64,000 nt of DNA. Source: Climacteris rufus (lineage: Eukaryota; Chordata; Aves; Passeriformes; Climacteridae). How positions within the stretch are numbered: position 1 is the first letter of the stretch; each line of letters starts with the position of its first letter. The DNA lies in the NCBI GenBank assembly GCA_013398175.1, contig VZRZ01005132.1, forward strand, positions 639,065 to 703,064. The letters run 5' to 3'. The notes below the pieces were generated by a model, which was not told the origin of the DNA, ran no database searches, and worked only from the letters and a program-made list of their open reading frames with translations. Positions 14,201 to 27,500 of this stretch are shown here, piece after piece. Made by a program: the position numbers and the translations under genes.

Positions 14201-15099
14201 AGGAAAAGAGCTTCTCTTTGTGGCTTAAGAAATGGTCACAGCTGCCTAAGTACAGAGATTTATGCAGCAGGAAGTGAGGCCAAATAAAGTATAGAAGGAT
14301 TGTAGCAGGAAGAAGGAAATCTGATCTCAAACTGCTTGGTGTAAGGGAAGCATCCAATAAATGAGCTGAATTACATGAGGACTGGAGTACTCTGCTGTTT
14401 TTCTGGTTGGAATGAAGTGAACCTCACCGCAGGTATTTGCACTGAGGGAGCTGAGGGAGATCTTTGCTTGTGTCTTGAAGAACAGGAAGCTGTACTTCCT
14501 GTGTGCATCAGTACTCTCTGGATAGGTGCCTGGATATCTAGAATTTCATATCACTGTTACCTTCACGGAGATTGTGGTCAAGAATATGGTACATTTAACT
14601 ATCAAAGCAACTCTTATTTTACAGCCTGTTACCCACTCACAATTTTGTGCTTACTTCACCGTGCCTAGTACTGGGTGAATGCTTAATGCTGCTTCCAACA
14701 GAGCTTTTTCCTAGGTATTTTAGAGATGTCCATGCTCTTGGTAGCAGGTTTTGGAAATTTCTTCCCAGTCCCTTTCTTTTTTCTCTCTGTTCCTCCTTTC
14801 TCTAGGATGATCTGTCAGTGAAATTAATTCAGGTCCTTGGAATTATGTCAGGCTGTGGGAAACCATGTACTTTGGCCTATCACAGCATCAAAAATTAGAT
14901 GCAGTTAGAGTTCTGCATATCTAATAGTAAGAAATTATTGGTTTAGTGATAATCTTGCCCATGATCACCACACAGTGACCGTGTGCTGTGAACGTATGTA
15001 TGACTGGATTTGCTGGCCATACAGTCCAGTAATTAAAATGAACTGTCATTTCCCTTGCAGACTGGCCACACTGCTGCTGGTAGTAGCAGTGTGAGCAGG
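11260..15099. other. Intronic DNA, mostly unrecognised
   Basis: It holds a poly-T run of about 16 (11954-11969), a TTGC-type microsatellite grading into two copies of a GCTTTGAGGAA word (12471-12520), and otherwise complex AT-rich sequence. Small overlapping open frames at 11893-12332, 13313-13775 and 14073-14668 have no recognisable domain. Confidence 0.5.
12471..12520 (+). repeat. TTGC microsatellite and short tandem repeat
   Basis: Repeated TTGC units pass into GCTTGCTTT and then two copies of GCTTTGAGGAA. Confidence 0.8.
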
Positions 15100-15566
15100 G
15101 CAGAGCATGACTATTCTAGGCTGCATCAAAAGCATCACGGCCAGCATGCAATGAAGGTCATTCTGCCCCTCTACTCTGCCCTTGTGAGACCCCATCTACA
15201 GTACAGCATCCAGCTCTGGGATACCCAGCACAGGAAAGACATTGACCTTGGAGAGAGTCCAGAGGAGGCTGCCAAGATGATTAGAAGGATAGAGCATGTC
15301 ACCTATGCGGAAAGGTTGAGAAAACTGGGATTGTTCAGTATGGAGAAGAGAAGGCTTCTGAGTAAACTAACTGCAGCCTTCCAGTACCTGAACAAAGCCT
15401 ACAGGAAAGATGGAGAGAAACTTTTTGCAAGGGCATGTAGTGATAGGACAAGGGGGAATGGCTTTAAACTGAAAGATGGCAGGTTTAGATTAGATATTAG
15501 GAAGAAATTCTTTACTGTGAGGGTGGTAAGACTGGAACAATATTGCCCAGAGAAGCTGTAGATGCC
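15100..15566 (+). mobile_element. CR1 LINE fragment, 5' part (ORF2 C-terminus), interrupted by an LTR
   Basis: The sequence matches the end of the CR1 reverse-transcriptase ORF2. Translation from about 15150 gives ILPLYSALVRPHLQYSIQLW, then RKDID, AAKMIRRIEH, ERLRKLGLFSMEKRRLL and DRTRGNGFKL, all hallmarks of the CR1 C-terminal region. An open frame of 168 codons (15055-15561) survives over most of it. It is 5'-truncated, as is usual for CR1, and stops abruptly after GTAGATGCC, where a solo LTR begins. The CR1 resumes at 15980. It is inactive because it lacks the endonuclease and the catalytic RT motifs. Confidence 0.92.
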
Positions 15567-15979
15567 TGTTGTGGTTTAGGAATGGTGCTCCCCAATTTAG
15601 TACTCCCACTAAAAAGACCACAAACCACTCCCCTTTTCCCATCCTCTAATAGGAGGCACAAAAGGCAAAGGTCACCAGCTGAGATAAGAACAATTTACTA
15701 AAAACACCAATAAGATAACAAAACAAATGGTAACATCAACAATATTAATAACAAAAGGCGTAAGAGAAATAAACTCTTTATATGCAAAATAAAACAATAC
15801 TTGACTGCTCTGTGTTTCCTCCCACCAGAAGGAATGTCCTTCTCCTCTGTAGTGAGAGAGGAGTAGCTTTTATCTGCCCCTGGCAATGACATGAGGTGGT
15901 ATCAAATAACATCTGGGTCCTTGCCATGCCCCCTCAGCCATGCCCCCCTCCCAGCTACTGCAAAAAATTAACTAGGGCA
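15567..15979 (-). mobile_element. Solo LTR of an avian endogenous retrovirus, inserted in CR1
   Basis: 413 bp bounded by TG...CA on the + strand, sitting precisely between the two halves of a CR1. On the minus strand it reads TGCCCTAGTTAATTTT... to ...CCTAAACCACAACA, with a TATA-like GATAAAA (15868-15874) and, near its 3' end, TTCTTATCTCAG followed by CTTTGCCTTTTGTGCCTCC. The same 19-mer and the same CCTAAACCACA end occur in the LTR at 27956-28346, so they are one family in opposite orientations. No internal viral sequence remains, as expected after recombination between two LTRs. No clean target duplication is seen (ATGCC before, ATCCT after). Confidence 0.85.
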
Positions 15980-16122
15980 ATCCTCAGAAATGTTCAAAGA
16001 CAGTTTTGATGAGGCTCTGAGCAACCTGACCTAATGAAAGTTGTCACAGCACACTGCAGAGGGTTGGAAGTAGAGGATGTTTAACATCCCTTTCAACCCA
16101 AGCCATTCTATGATTCTGTGAT
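15980..16122 (+). mobile_element. CR1 LINE fragment, 3' end
   Basis: This continues the CR1 broken at 15566: AGAAATGTTCAAAGACAGTT, GCTCTGAGCAACCTGACCTA, GGGTTGGAAGTAGA, then TTTCAACCCAAGCCATTCTA and the terminal TGATTCTGTGAT repeat typical of CR1. Together with the 5' part it makes about 610 bp of one 5'-truncated copy. Confidence 0.92.
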
Positions 16123-17079
16123 CGGACCTGTGGTGCCACATTGTTCACCACAGTCATTACTGCCCCTGAGTGGGAGGTGGGGTAGATACTGTCTGTGCCC
16201 TGTAATGGTTCAGGTTCGTGGGCTACCAAACCAGCTCATACTTTCAGCATTCTGTGAACTTGGGTTTTTGCACTCTGAATTTTATTCTGTTCTAATTCAG
16301 AAGCCCTCAGAAGGGCCAACATTGCTTGCAACAACCTCAGACTGGGTAGTCCACTGTAAATAAGTCTGCAATGTTCCTCTCTTCACCCTGACTAGACATT
16401 CTCTGGTTTCTGACATTAGAAACAAGGGTAGAACTTAAGACTCATATGTCATTAGTGGTTGCTGTATAAAAATTGGACCTTATTTAATGATAAGTACATA
16501 ATACATCTCTTGGCAATAGGTATATTTTTGAGTAAGTGTTTAAAGCAGAATTGCGTAAAAGCTGTAGATTTACATTTCTTCTGTTTCTAGTTTGGCAAAC
16601 ACCGCCCAGATTTCACCCATTTTAAAATTAATACTAATAAAGAGCCATATTGACAAAAATGTTAAATCCCTGTTGTAAACATTTCAATCCTTTCTAATAA
16701 CACCATCTGCATTTGGGAGCATAACGTGTATTTCCAGGAAGGTGGGTGTCATATGCAGGAGTAGAGAATCATGATGTACACCCATATGAACAGGTTACAT
16801 GTGTTCTTTTTGCCACATGGTTTGGCTAAGCACTTAAATAGAAAACCCAATAAAACATGTCAAGGTGTATTTTATATGAATGCATTGGCATCTCTCGTTT
16901 GTCTGCAAATCTGAAACATTGGGCAACATGTCAGGGCAGCATGAAAATTCGGGTTGAATTGTAATTAGAAGTAACTGGAAGTAATCAAGAGCTATTGCAC
17001 AGATGTATTGTATTTTATATGATTTAATTTTATGATAATATTTGGGATGTCACACTAAATCGGAATTAGGAACATATAT

Positions 17080-17155
17080 GTATGTATATATATAGATATA
17101 TAAAATATACATGTGCATATATTTATCTATATAAAACACATGGATATATAGCATA
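17080..17155. repeat. AT-rich microsatellite (TATA/TATG)
   Basis: Alternating TATA, TATG and GATATA words over about 75 bp. It could form cruciform or unwound DNA. Confidence 0.8.
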
Positions 17156-17219
17156 CACAGAACACAGAATCACACACACATATCACTTTGCAATGGATGA
17201 CTTTGGAAGTAAGTTTAAA

Positions 17220-17440
17220 TTTAAAGTCCTTTAAGTAGGTTAAGATATTCCAGTTATCTGATCAGTGAAATGCAGTCACTGACCTACATTTGTAAGGAAA
17301 TAATTTTTCTGAAAATGCCGTTCTGACTTTAAAAGGATCATTAGTGGAACATATCTGGCAGTCTAATTTGCATTTTAGATAACTCAGAATTATTAATTAG
17401 CATATTATACCCAGGCTAACTTCTAATTTCTGCAGAGAAG
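17220..17440. promoter_or_regulatory. Possible conserved non-coding element with octamer and homeodomain words
   Basis: The complex AT-rich stretch includes an inverted octamer ATTTGCAT (17366-17373), ATTAATTAGC at about 17391-17401 and a GATAACTC. The co-occurrence resembles neural enhancers, but this is composition-based inference only. Confidence 0.18.
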
Positions 17441-20400
17441 TATCTAGGCCTTCACAGCTTGAAAGGAGATAGACAAAACCAACTGTGTAACAAGGGATAA
17501 CTGTAAGGGATGAAAGGGATTTGGTCTCCTATGGATTTCCTACTGTGCTATTTCAAATCTCTTGACAGGGTTACAGGGATGGCCTCATTTCTTTCTCCCT
17601 GATCTCTTTTTGGTGTTGGTCTTGTTCCTTTCCCATGCAGTGTATCACAGTGGCATTTCAGGATCCTATCAAATATTTGTATGTACAGAAACAACAGGTT
17701 GGCTATACAAAACACTGTGAAACTTGTTTTTTCAGAGGTAATGACCCACATCCCTCTGTGTAGTGACACACAGGCAGGGATGCGTTCAGCTACCAGGTGT
17801 GTATCAGCCACTACTTGCACCACCAGATCAGCCAAGGTCCTTCTCTCATATGCTGTTGCTCTACAAGTGGCTTCTCTTTAAGCTGATAGGAACAGAAAAG
17901 ACCTTATGTTTTCTGCAGATAATTATTCCAAATTGATGTGGAAAGCATGACGTGATTTCTTTTGAGAGCTTTGAGAGTGCTCTGCCTGACTTTGTCTGGT
18001 TCAGTGTGTCCCACCAGGGGTTTGGTTTGATTCATTTTTTCTCAATCAACAGAACTGCTGAGCAGGGGCAACAGAGAAAATCAAATGGGTTGACCTGTCA
18101 TTCGAGCTGTCAGATCCATGCCATCAGTTTTGTCATCAGGGCAGTGATGCCTGCATCCTTCCTGTAAGCCAGGGTGCAGAAACTGTCTCATCCCATCTCA
18201 GGAGCCAGAAGAATACTCACGTATTTGATAAAGGCAAAAATACAAAGTTCTTGCAGGTATACCTGGTCATATTTCATCATAGATGCCATTAACTACTTTT
18301 AATTTCACGTGACAGAGTAATAGCCCGTGCAATAGCTTTAATGCCACAGTTGATGGACATGACATTAGCTTTCTTAATGGTTCCAAGCCAGTCTCTCTTT
18401 CACAACATGTCTGAATTCCTCACCAGGTTTGCCAGAGTGCCATTTCAGGGTATAAATTTTCAGAGTAAACTCCTGTCTGACAAAGAAAGCTGGAGAAATG
18501 GGAAAAAGTAAGGATTTTTTTTTAATAAAAATTGTGCAGGAGTTGAATTAAATATTGCTGAATTGGAACTGTGTGACATATCTTTGCAAGACATTTGATT
18601 TTTGTACTCCTCTCCTGGGGTGCTTATTTAAATAGAAAAATATCATCAAAATACTGCATGATACTCATAACCTTCAGCAACTGCTAAAAACATTGATTTT
18701 GAGCTTTGACTTTTGTGAAGAACTGCTCCATCTGGGAATTGTGTGTTTGACTGTTTCAATTCTTAACTCTTCGTGTGATGTCTGTAGTGGTTAGGCCTCT
18801 GACAAAAGGTACTGCAGTTAGCTGGTCTTCTGTTAGGTTCTGTCAGTCCTACAAAGGGATGGCTGGCTTACCTTATTTCCTAGCTGCCACATACCAATAT
18901 TTCAACATCATCAACATTGGATGGCTGATTCATGTTATGCATTTTAGTTACCTGATTGAGTTTTTCAAATGAACACTAGCTAACTGGCAGTATTGCTCTT
19001 GTCCGTCTGTCTTTAGGTTTCAGAAGTAGGCAGGCTCTCTACTGCTTGTCCGTCTGTCTATGCTCAGAGCCTGGACAAGAATATTTTTTGTTTGTAACCG
19101 TCTCTTTTACTTTTTTGTTTGTGGCTTCATGACTGCAGACTTGATGGTAGTCTCTGTAGTTTACAAATACTTGGGTCTGTAATATCTGCACTTCTAATAC
19201 ATTTTCTCTGAACCTATAAGCATCATCTTTATTAGAGAGGCACTTTGTGTGTATATAATTTACAATAATAGTATGAAATATTTAGAAACTTTATGAAAAA
19301 GTTAAAATACTACCTTGAAGATTTATTTCTACTTTAGGCGCAACATTATTCTCCCTTGAAATCCAGTAATGAAATTCCCTCTGCTTTCAGTTGAAGATAA
19401 AAGAAAAAAAAACCACAAAACAAACTAACAAAAAAAACTCCAACAGAATGAAAACCTAGCATTCTTCTCAGAGCCTCTTTCCCAGAAACATCTACATTTT
19501 CATAAGGAAATACTAAATTTTTCTCCCTTGTATTCTTAGTTCCATGTAATTTCCAAAAGCTTTCTGCTGTAGCCTTTAGACTGCACCTCTGATACAAATT
19601 GTTTTTTCTCCTTGTAGTTAATTCTTTTCCATTGTGTGATTCTGCGATTCCTGCATACTTAGGATCTTTCAGAAGAGCCTTTAGAACTTTTCAGAGTGTG
19701 GATCCAGTGCAGGGGATACAAAACTTTCCCAGTCTACAGACAATATAGTAGCAGTAGCTTACTGTCCTTAGTCCATAGCTGGTGTCTGTTTGGAGGCTGG
19801 AGGTATTTACCTGCCGTACCTCTTTCTACGTGGGCAGCATGGATGAGAACTGTGTGGTCGGTGGACCAAATGTCTCAGAAGTCACTGCCAGGTTCAGAGT
19901 GTATGTTTATTATTGATTCAGACACACTGAACTATTCTCCTGAAGTGGATGTTCTTGGCAGAGCCGAGGCTCAGCAAAGGCTGTTCATTGCACTTTTCTG
20001 TTTTGTACTTGTTCTGTTAAATAAATCAGATGTTTGAAGCCCTTTTCTATGTTCTTTTGCCATTGTAACTAACTTAAATGAACTAAGCATCTTTCAAGTG
20101 AGCATCTTCATAATTGTTGCCAGCCTCCCTGTGGACATAACCAGGGCCAGCATTTTATGACTTAATAACAATATCTGTGGCGTCTTGCTTAATTAATTTT
20201 GTTTAGCTGGAACATATTTCCATGCAGTGGTGATTCTCGTGTTGCTTACTGTTGAAAAGCATGTGCTCTCTCAAGGGGTACAATTTTTTAAAAATAAGAT
20301 TATTTGTACATTGTGGGTTGTTTTTGACCAGGTGAGTTCCCAGAGCCAGTTAAACTTGTGACTGCTAGCACAGGACAAGAGCAAGAGTCCTCAGAAAGTT

Positions 20401-22505
20401 GCATCAGGACAGTCTCTGCTTCAGCTGGCTCAGGTTGCCTTGGTGCCTCTCCCCACCCACTCCCCATTTAATGCGTATGTTGCAGAACTAATGAGGATGT
20501 AGCATAGAGATTAAAGAATCTGTTCAAACACTGAAACCAGAAGCAATATGAGAACAGCATTGCACCTGGAAGGATAAACTCTTAAAGAGAGACTTTCAAG
20601 TGTCTCAGGCAGAGAGACTGCACTTCCATGGAAAAAGAGTTTTTCAGATCTCAACTGGTATTGTCATTGCAGCACTGTGATGTCCTCAGGAAACATACAA
20701 GCACTGGTCAACATTTTGAAATGTGCCTTTGAAGGGTGCTGGTGACTGACTTTCTATTTTAACTATGCAAAGAAGTCTTAACTCCCTAAGTTACCTGACT
20801 GAATTTTTGTTAAAATGTTGCATTGCTGGATCAAGTTATTGTTCCACTTATACTTGTGTCCTACTTGCATCAGTAGTCTTGTCTTGATTGCTCAAAATTT
20901 TATACCATGTCGTGCATTCAGTGCTTACTAAAAAAACCCCAGAGAACTGATGGTGTTGCCTACCTCAAAAGACGGCAGTTGTGACTTCATACTGCACAAT
21001 GTAGTCTTACCAGAGGCAGCAACAGCTAGGTTTCATTGATTGTGCAATTATACAGAAGAGAAGTTAGATATATCCATCCATTTGAAAGCATTTTAAGACT
21101 TTACAGACTTAGAGGAATGATTTTGCCTACTGCATTGCTGAAAAGCTGCTACTTGAGGTGAAACACAGTAACTGCTTAATAACTTTTTTACTCTGAATCC
21201 ATTACACAGTGCCTTATAGTGGAAATATGTCTTGCTCAATGTCCCTATTAGGACAGGCTTTTAAGGGTGGAATTGTATATAATTTATATAGTCTGAACAC
21301 AATTACAAACATATTAACATGAACAAAGTTATTTAGAGTTCTCTTTAAAACTTGAATCTTAGTTTTTGCCTTAGTTCTTGTGTTTAGTTAATTCTATCAA
21401 AATAGACCCATTAGTTACTCAATATGAAAATTTACCGCTTTTAAAGAAATGTGTTTGGTTTTTATTTTTCAACATGCCAAAGCAAAGCAATATAGCAAAT
21501 GCGACATTATAAAAGCCAGAATTTAAAATAATTTTCAAAATATTATAGACATGTAGATAGGCTGGCAATAATAACATAGCTATAATAACTAAGTCTTTAG
21601 AACACAGTGTGGAAACCTAAGCTGTTAAAGCAGAAGGCATGCTATCATTCTGGCTTTCATGTGGAAACACAAGTGAACCACTTCATGGGAAGTGACCACT
21701 GTCAGAATTTAAGTTCATTATAGACTATTTAGTTGATTATAGACTATGCATTTGGGGTTTTAGTAAAAGTAATTGCACCGGGGCAATTGCTATGTAATGT
21801 AAAGGGTACAGTTATATCTCTAAAGTTGACAGAACATTGTATGACCATCATGGATTTCGTCTCTGACTGATGTTTCAGCTGACATTTGGACTTAATGAAA
21901 TACACTGCTAGAAGTTGATGGAGACACCTATAAGTGAACAGAAGTAGTGTTCCTGTGATTTGTGCTAGTGTTCGTTAAGATTAATTTTTAAATAAAAATA
22001 CCTACTGACACAGACTTCATGTTCACAGACATACCTTTCCTCTAAAAGCACTGCATTGCCTATTCCCTGACTATGTTTTTGCTACAGATTTTGTTGTTTG
22101 TCATAATTTTTATTACTTTTTCCAATATAAAACCAATAATAATAATCACTTCTGTGACCATTCCTTTGTTATTTCTCCCTGAATATTTTGCAAATTAAAA
22201 ATAGAATATTCCACAGACTATTTTCTTTTTAGTATCCTTCTAATATGATCTTTCTTACCCAGTTTTAATCCATCCCGGATCCCCATTCTGTATGGGCATA
22301 CGAGCACACACACGTTTGGTCTGACCACTTACTTTCTACACTGTTTAGGCGGGACTTGACTGGTTCAAGCTACTGGTTTCATTGTTTCATTTGCTTCATT
22401 GTTTCTCCCCGCAACTGTTCTTACTCCAAGTAATTTTTTGTTGCTTCATCTGCTAAGGATGTGTACTCTCGAACTGTGCGGTCTTCCACTTTGTCAAAGC
22501 TCTTC

Positions 22506-22523
22506 TTTTTTTTTTTTTTTTCC
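22506..22523 (+). repeat. Poly-T tract
   Basis: About 18 consecutive T. No flanking duplication was recognised, so I do not call it a retroposon tail. Confidence 0.85.
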
Positions 22524-24456
22524 TTTGAAGTTCATCCTGCTTGCAAAAACTCCTCCTGTTCGTAAGTTACTAATTCAACACCTCCTATTTCAAGGGTCTT
22601 CACTGAACTTACACTATCACCTCAACTTTCAGGTACCCCATGATGCAAAGTTTGATCTTGTTATACGTAGTACTTCAGGTGACTTCATAGAAGAAATCAG
22701 GATCAAATCACTGGTATTTAGTTCTGAAGGCAGGAGAACTATCACTAATGAATCTGTCAATTAGGATTTCTCACAGAAGGGTTTGTGAGCTGTTAAGGCG
22801 GATACTTTGTCAGAGCATTGGGGCAATCACCCAAGAAAATTTTTGAAGGTTTTGACATAGAAGAAGTTTTTAAAAATTATTTTTGCTATACTTCAAAACA
22901 TATGTAAAAGTCGTCTATTAATGGTGAGAGTAAATCAAAGTCTTCATTAGATTGATCTAATATGCAGATTTCTTTTCAGTGTAATAAAAAATAATACAAT
23001 GAATATTACGCAGTTGCTGCAAAAGTGCATGTTTCAAATATATTTTTATTCTTAAATACAGAAAGGAAAAAAAAAGAAAAAATAGAAAAGCTCTTATTTA
23101 CTGTAAAATAACATTTACTTACTGCCTTACATTTCTGGTCTAAAATAATTCTAAATGTCTGCACAATTATTGTGATTCTTTACTTCAGTACTACAAACCT
23201 TTTTTAAATTCCCTCTTACAGACTTGTAATTTCCAGGATTGTTTTTAACATCATCATATAATGATTTAGGATTTACTTATTTCAGGAGTCCATTGTTATC
23301 AGCAGACATTAGAAAATATTAAAATGGTTGGCAAGTTAATGAATGACTAGGTAATGAGTATTTTTATCTTCCTTTAGGTATCAAAGCTTTGTCATGGACT
23401 AAGTAACATCTCAGACTTTCCTGTATGTTGTAGGTTGCATGTATACATATAGCATAACTAATAATGTTATATTTGCTTTTATTATTAACTCCTCTTAAAC
23501 ACATTTACATTAGCATGATCCAGCACATGTCTGTGATGTTTCGTCTTTACCTCTACCTGATACAAGTCCTTTGAGACTTATAGGGCAGTGGATCATTCAA
23601 AAAAAGTAATCTCTATTTTTTTGCCATACTGGGAAAGGGCTCAGGGCAAAGAAAAAGCCTGAATCTTATGTCTGTATTCTGGTAATGCATCTTGTGTCTT
23701 TAAGACCAGAAAGTACAGTGGAAAGTGGGCAACCTAAAGCTGACTCAAAGTAACTTCTCCCAGAATGTACCTATAGTGGGCATCCTAAGCACCTCCTCTT
23801 TCCAACTGCACATCCATACCTGTTAGGCATTTTGCTTGCTGTTGTAAACATAGTCAAATACAGTCTTGGGTTTATTTTGCAGCTTTGGGGTCTGACAATG
23901 TGAAGACCCTGCACAAGAAAAAGGCAAAACCACAGCAGCACTGTAGAGTACATGTCCTATTCTATACTTGTTATTTCTTTGTTTATTTGTGCAATAAAGA
24001 GTGCAATCAGCAAACCCTTAAGAGGGGATTTTTGTACGGTTAAGAAAGATATAATATGACATAATGTGACATATTACAGTAGTTGCAATTGACTTTTACT
24101 GTTTTGTTACCAGTGAACAGCTTGCTTTGGGGTTTACCATGATGTCTCTTTTCTCATTTTTGTTTTTTGGAACAGAGGAAGAAATGTTCAGAAAACTCAG
24201 TAATTCAGTTAAATACCACTCTTGTCTTTTCCAGGGCATAAAATTCTGCTGTCTGCAGATTTTTTATAATATGTACATGGAAAGAGCACCATTTCTCTTA
24301 AGATCGTGCAGTCTTAATTTGATGGACAACCTTAAGCTAACCAGAACTGTCTTGTCAGACATTCAAAGAAGAAAATATAGACAGTTTGTAGGCAAGAGGA
24401 AATTAAATGAAAGTTGGGGTGAGTTTCTGAGTATTTTGGTAGCTATAGGAACAAAA

Positions 24457-24508
24457 NNNNNNNNNNNNNNNNNNNNNNNNNNNNNNNNNNNNNAAAAAAA
24501 AAAAAAAA
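24457..24508. other. Assembly gap (37 N) followed by poly-A
   Basis: 37 undetermined bases (24457-24493) lie between ordinary sequence and a run of 15 A. The adjoining homopolymer probably caused the gap. The open frame drawn across it (24127-24648) is an artefact of translating N. Confidence 0.98.
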
Positions 24509-27500
24509 CAACAAACCAGAAAGGCAGCTCATTCACAATTCAAAGAATAGCAGTCCATAATCTTTACCTCTCTCTTTCATTTAAACAAAAGATGCTCCAA
24601 ACCCCTCTCTTACAAGGCAGCCCAAAATATGACATTGGCAAAAAATGAGAATTAAAATAGGAAAATAACCCACACCAAACACAAGAAAAAGAAAAAAAAT
24701 GAAACAGTGTTGAAGACTGTACTAATTTGGCATCATATCTGTGATGTTATCTTCCTTATTATTCTTCTACTCTTCTATTCAGAGTAGGTGTGTTTCAGTT
24801 CCACCTCATTATTTTACTTTTTCTTTTTTTATTTTGCCTTTTCTCCCATTTAATCCTCCTCTCCCAAAAAATTACTTGATTTATATCCTGTTACACTTTC
24901 AGTTTTTGAGTTAATTCTTTGATTTATTTGTGCAGTTCAAGTCCATGTTTTTAAATGTTTGGTATTCACAACATTGTGACTTTTTTCCTTTTTTTTTTTT
25001 TTTTTGCATTAAAATGACATTACATTATAATGAACCAGAAAACTTACACACAACAAGACAATCATATAATACAAGGATTTATTGTTCTTGTGCCCTTATG
25101 ATATGTCGTTCAAAGTACTCTGTTGCTCACAAAATTGGCATATTGTTATTTCTATGGTCCTGATTCATTTGTATGAATCAGTTTGAAACACTACCCAAAT
25201 TCCCAATGATGGAATCATGACTCCATTTTTTAGCACATATAGACTATTTTTAATCATTACCATGTAGAGATTCCAACAATAAAACTTGATTTTTAGGAAC
25301 TGTAACTGAAAACTCTTAGGATTTGGTCCTTTGATCCTAAATTTTTAGAATTTCTTTGGCTTCTCTTGAAATAATTGATTGATTAAATTGTTTGATACAA
25401 TCATTAAACAGAGGCATATTCTCTTGTGATCCTAATTAGTCCGTCCATCAGGTGCAAATGTGTCCAGAATATTTTTTTTTAATCTTCTATCAATTTCTTA
25501 TTTAATCAGTTGCTTAGTGACCTACTGTACAGCTGGTTTCTCATTGCAAAAGTAATTTTCAAAGCTGAACAAGAAAATGGCTAGCATTCTCCATTTCTTG
25601 TTAAGTTACTCCTTTGCAAATCTGACAGTATTAAAGCTCTCAAATACCAACACTGACAGAAGACACTGTAGCTTAAATGACCCTGCAGAGTGAAAGTCGT
25701 CTTATCTGAAAAGACAGCTCTTGTGAGTTGTAAAGGACAATGGAAGAAAAGAAAGCAGGCTCTGTTTAATAGAACATGGTTTCCTCAAGACAAACACTTT
25801 CATCTTTTCAGGACAATTGACCAGAAGCAACATCATTCACCAACTGCTTCAAATGTCTGCATGGAGATGAAAAAAAAGCGATACAAGAGGACATTTGTCA
25901 GGTCTAGCAGGCAATCTTTTTGGTGTAAGCAGAAACTGGCTGAGATCAGTTTAGTCCTAATGCAGTCAAGTTTTCACTTAACAGTGCACAGACAGCCAGG
26001 GCAATAGGATATACACTTTTTCCCTCTTTATCTCCATCTGGCTTCATTTATCTGGAAAAGGACCAGGTGTTTCAGCAATGAGGGAGAACCAAGGCCTTGC
26101 AGTTTAGTCATTCAGTTTAATTTCAAGGTGATTTGTTAGAAGACTTCTGTATACTTCTGGACATTTTTGAGGCAAACTTTTTTTAGTGGCATGAAATAAA
26201 TGCGAGGTTCTGTACTTGAAATGAGAAATGTGTACCTGATTGCTTTGGGCCACCAAAAATGACTTGAATTTGCTATATAGGATCGTAAGTAATGCTTTCC
26301 AGCATGATTTCCTGACCATGAGCTCATTACAGTGTAATATTTGGACAGCTGCTTGAGCTTAATCTGTGCTTATTTTCTCATCTGCAATATGTCTGTGATA
26401 ATACCTAACTGACACACACTGGGAACCTGATTGTATCCATGGCTGTCTCCCAGACCTCAAAAAAGTACCATGAAGCTAAATTCAAAAGAGGCACTTAGAG
26501 GTTTTAGGGATAGGTGTTGTATTTCCTAGGTTTTATGCACCCAAACTTCCAGGAGTAAAATTCAAGTCTTTTTTGGAAATAGCCTGTGTACAGCACAGAA
26601 GGGCACAATTTCAGTACCAAACAGATGGTATGGTGGCTGTGCAGCATGTATAGTTAGCCTGGACATAGCACTTCATCCCCAGCGGCACAGTTCCTAGGCT
26701 TGACAAGTCCAAGCTTGAACCAGTAAAGAACATAATTCAGACTTGAAAAACGAAGGTTTTACCACCAGGTCTATCACTGGCCTGAAGAATGAGCTCTCTG
26801 CCCCGGCATTTTTATTTGCAACACTTTTTAGAGCACTTAAGAGTTTTCACAGAAAACACTTTGACAACTAAACTAAAGCTCCTGACTGAGAGGACCCGAG
26901 TGAAAAGCTGGAAGCACGTTCCACCTGTCAGAATGTGCAGGAGCTCAAGACACAGCTGTCACTCTTCAGTAAGCCAGGTCCTGTAAGGGGGACATTGTGG
27001 AGTACATTTTGTACGTGTAACCAGATCATGCCACAGCAGCATGAGGCAACAGTGAGTTCACTCCAATTGTGGCACACAACGGGCTGCATGGCAGGGAGCC
27101 TGGGAAGCAGGCTGTCCCACTCTGGGCAGTCCTCCTCCTTGTGTTGTTATAGGAGCAATCTGAAAATGTGTCTGTCCTCGCTGAGCTGAAACCATGGCCT
27201 CATTCTGCATCTGTAGTCTAAGAGCTGTATTCTAGATAAGAAATGCTTCCTGTCTGCAGCAGCCAGGCGCCAGACAGAAGCCACTATGTGCTGTTTCTCA
27301 GCCATGCCCAAGACTCAAATGAAGAAAAATTACACTTGAGATCTGAAGGTCCAGTCACCTAACAACTATGGTACCACCAAAGGTTTCAGACTAGCTTGGA
27401 TTGTGTATCCCCACAATCCTTAAGTATTTAGTTACTGCAGCTTAAAAAAAAAGGTGCTCAAACCACTTCTTGTGGGGGAAAGGGACTATGTATTGCATAG

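Larger units (their letters stand above)
16123..24456. other. Intronic DNA, mostly unrecognised
   Basis: Contains an ATATA-rich microsatellite (17080-17155), a possible regulatory patch (17220-17440), a poly-T of about 18 (22506-22523), and otherwise AT-rich complex sequence. Open frames such as 22399-22764 (121 codons) have low-complexity composition and no domain. A weak CR1-tail-like string near 19630-19650 was not accepted. Confidence 0.5.

Noticed and set aside
19620..19655. CR1-tail-like string TGTGTGATTCTGCGATTCC
   Set aside because: The upstream sequence shows no CR1 similarity; too short to support.
22399..22764. 121-codon plus-strand frame beginning with hydrophobic residues
   Set aside because: It includes a poly-T-encoded Phe run and no conserved domain; the hydrophobicity reflects T-rich DNA.
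24127..24648. 173-codon open frame
   Set aside because: It runs through 37 N and a poly-A stretch; the length is an artefact.
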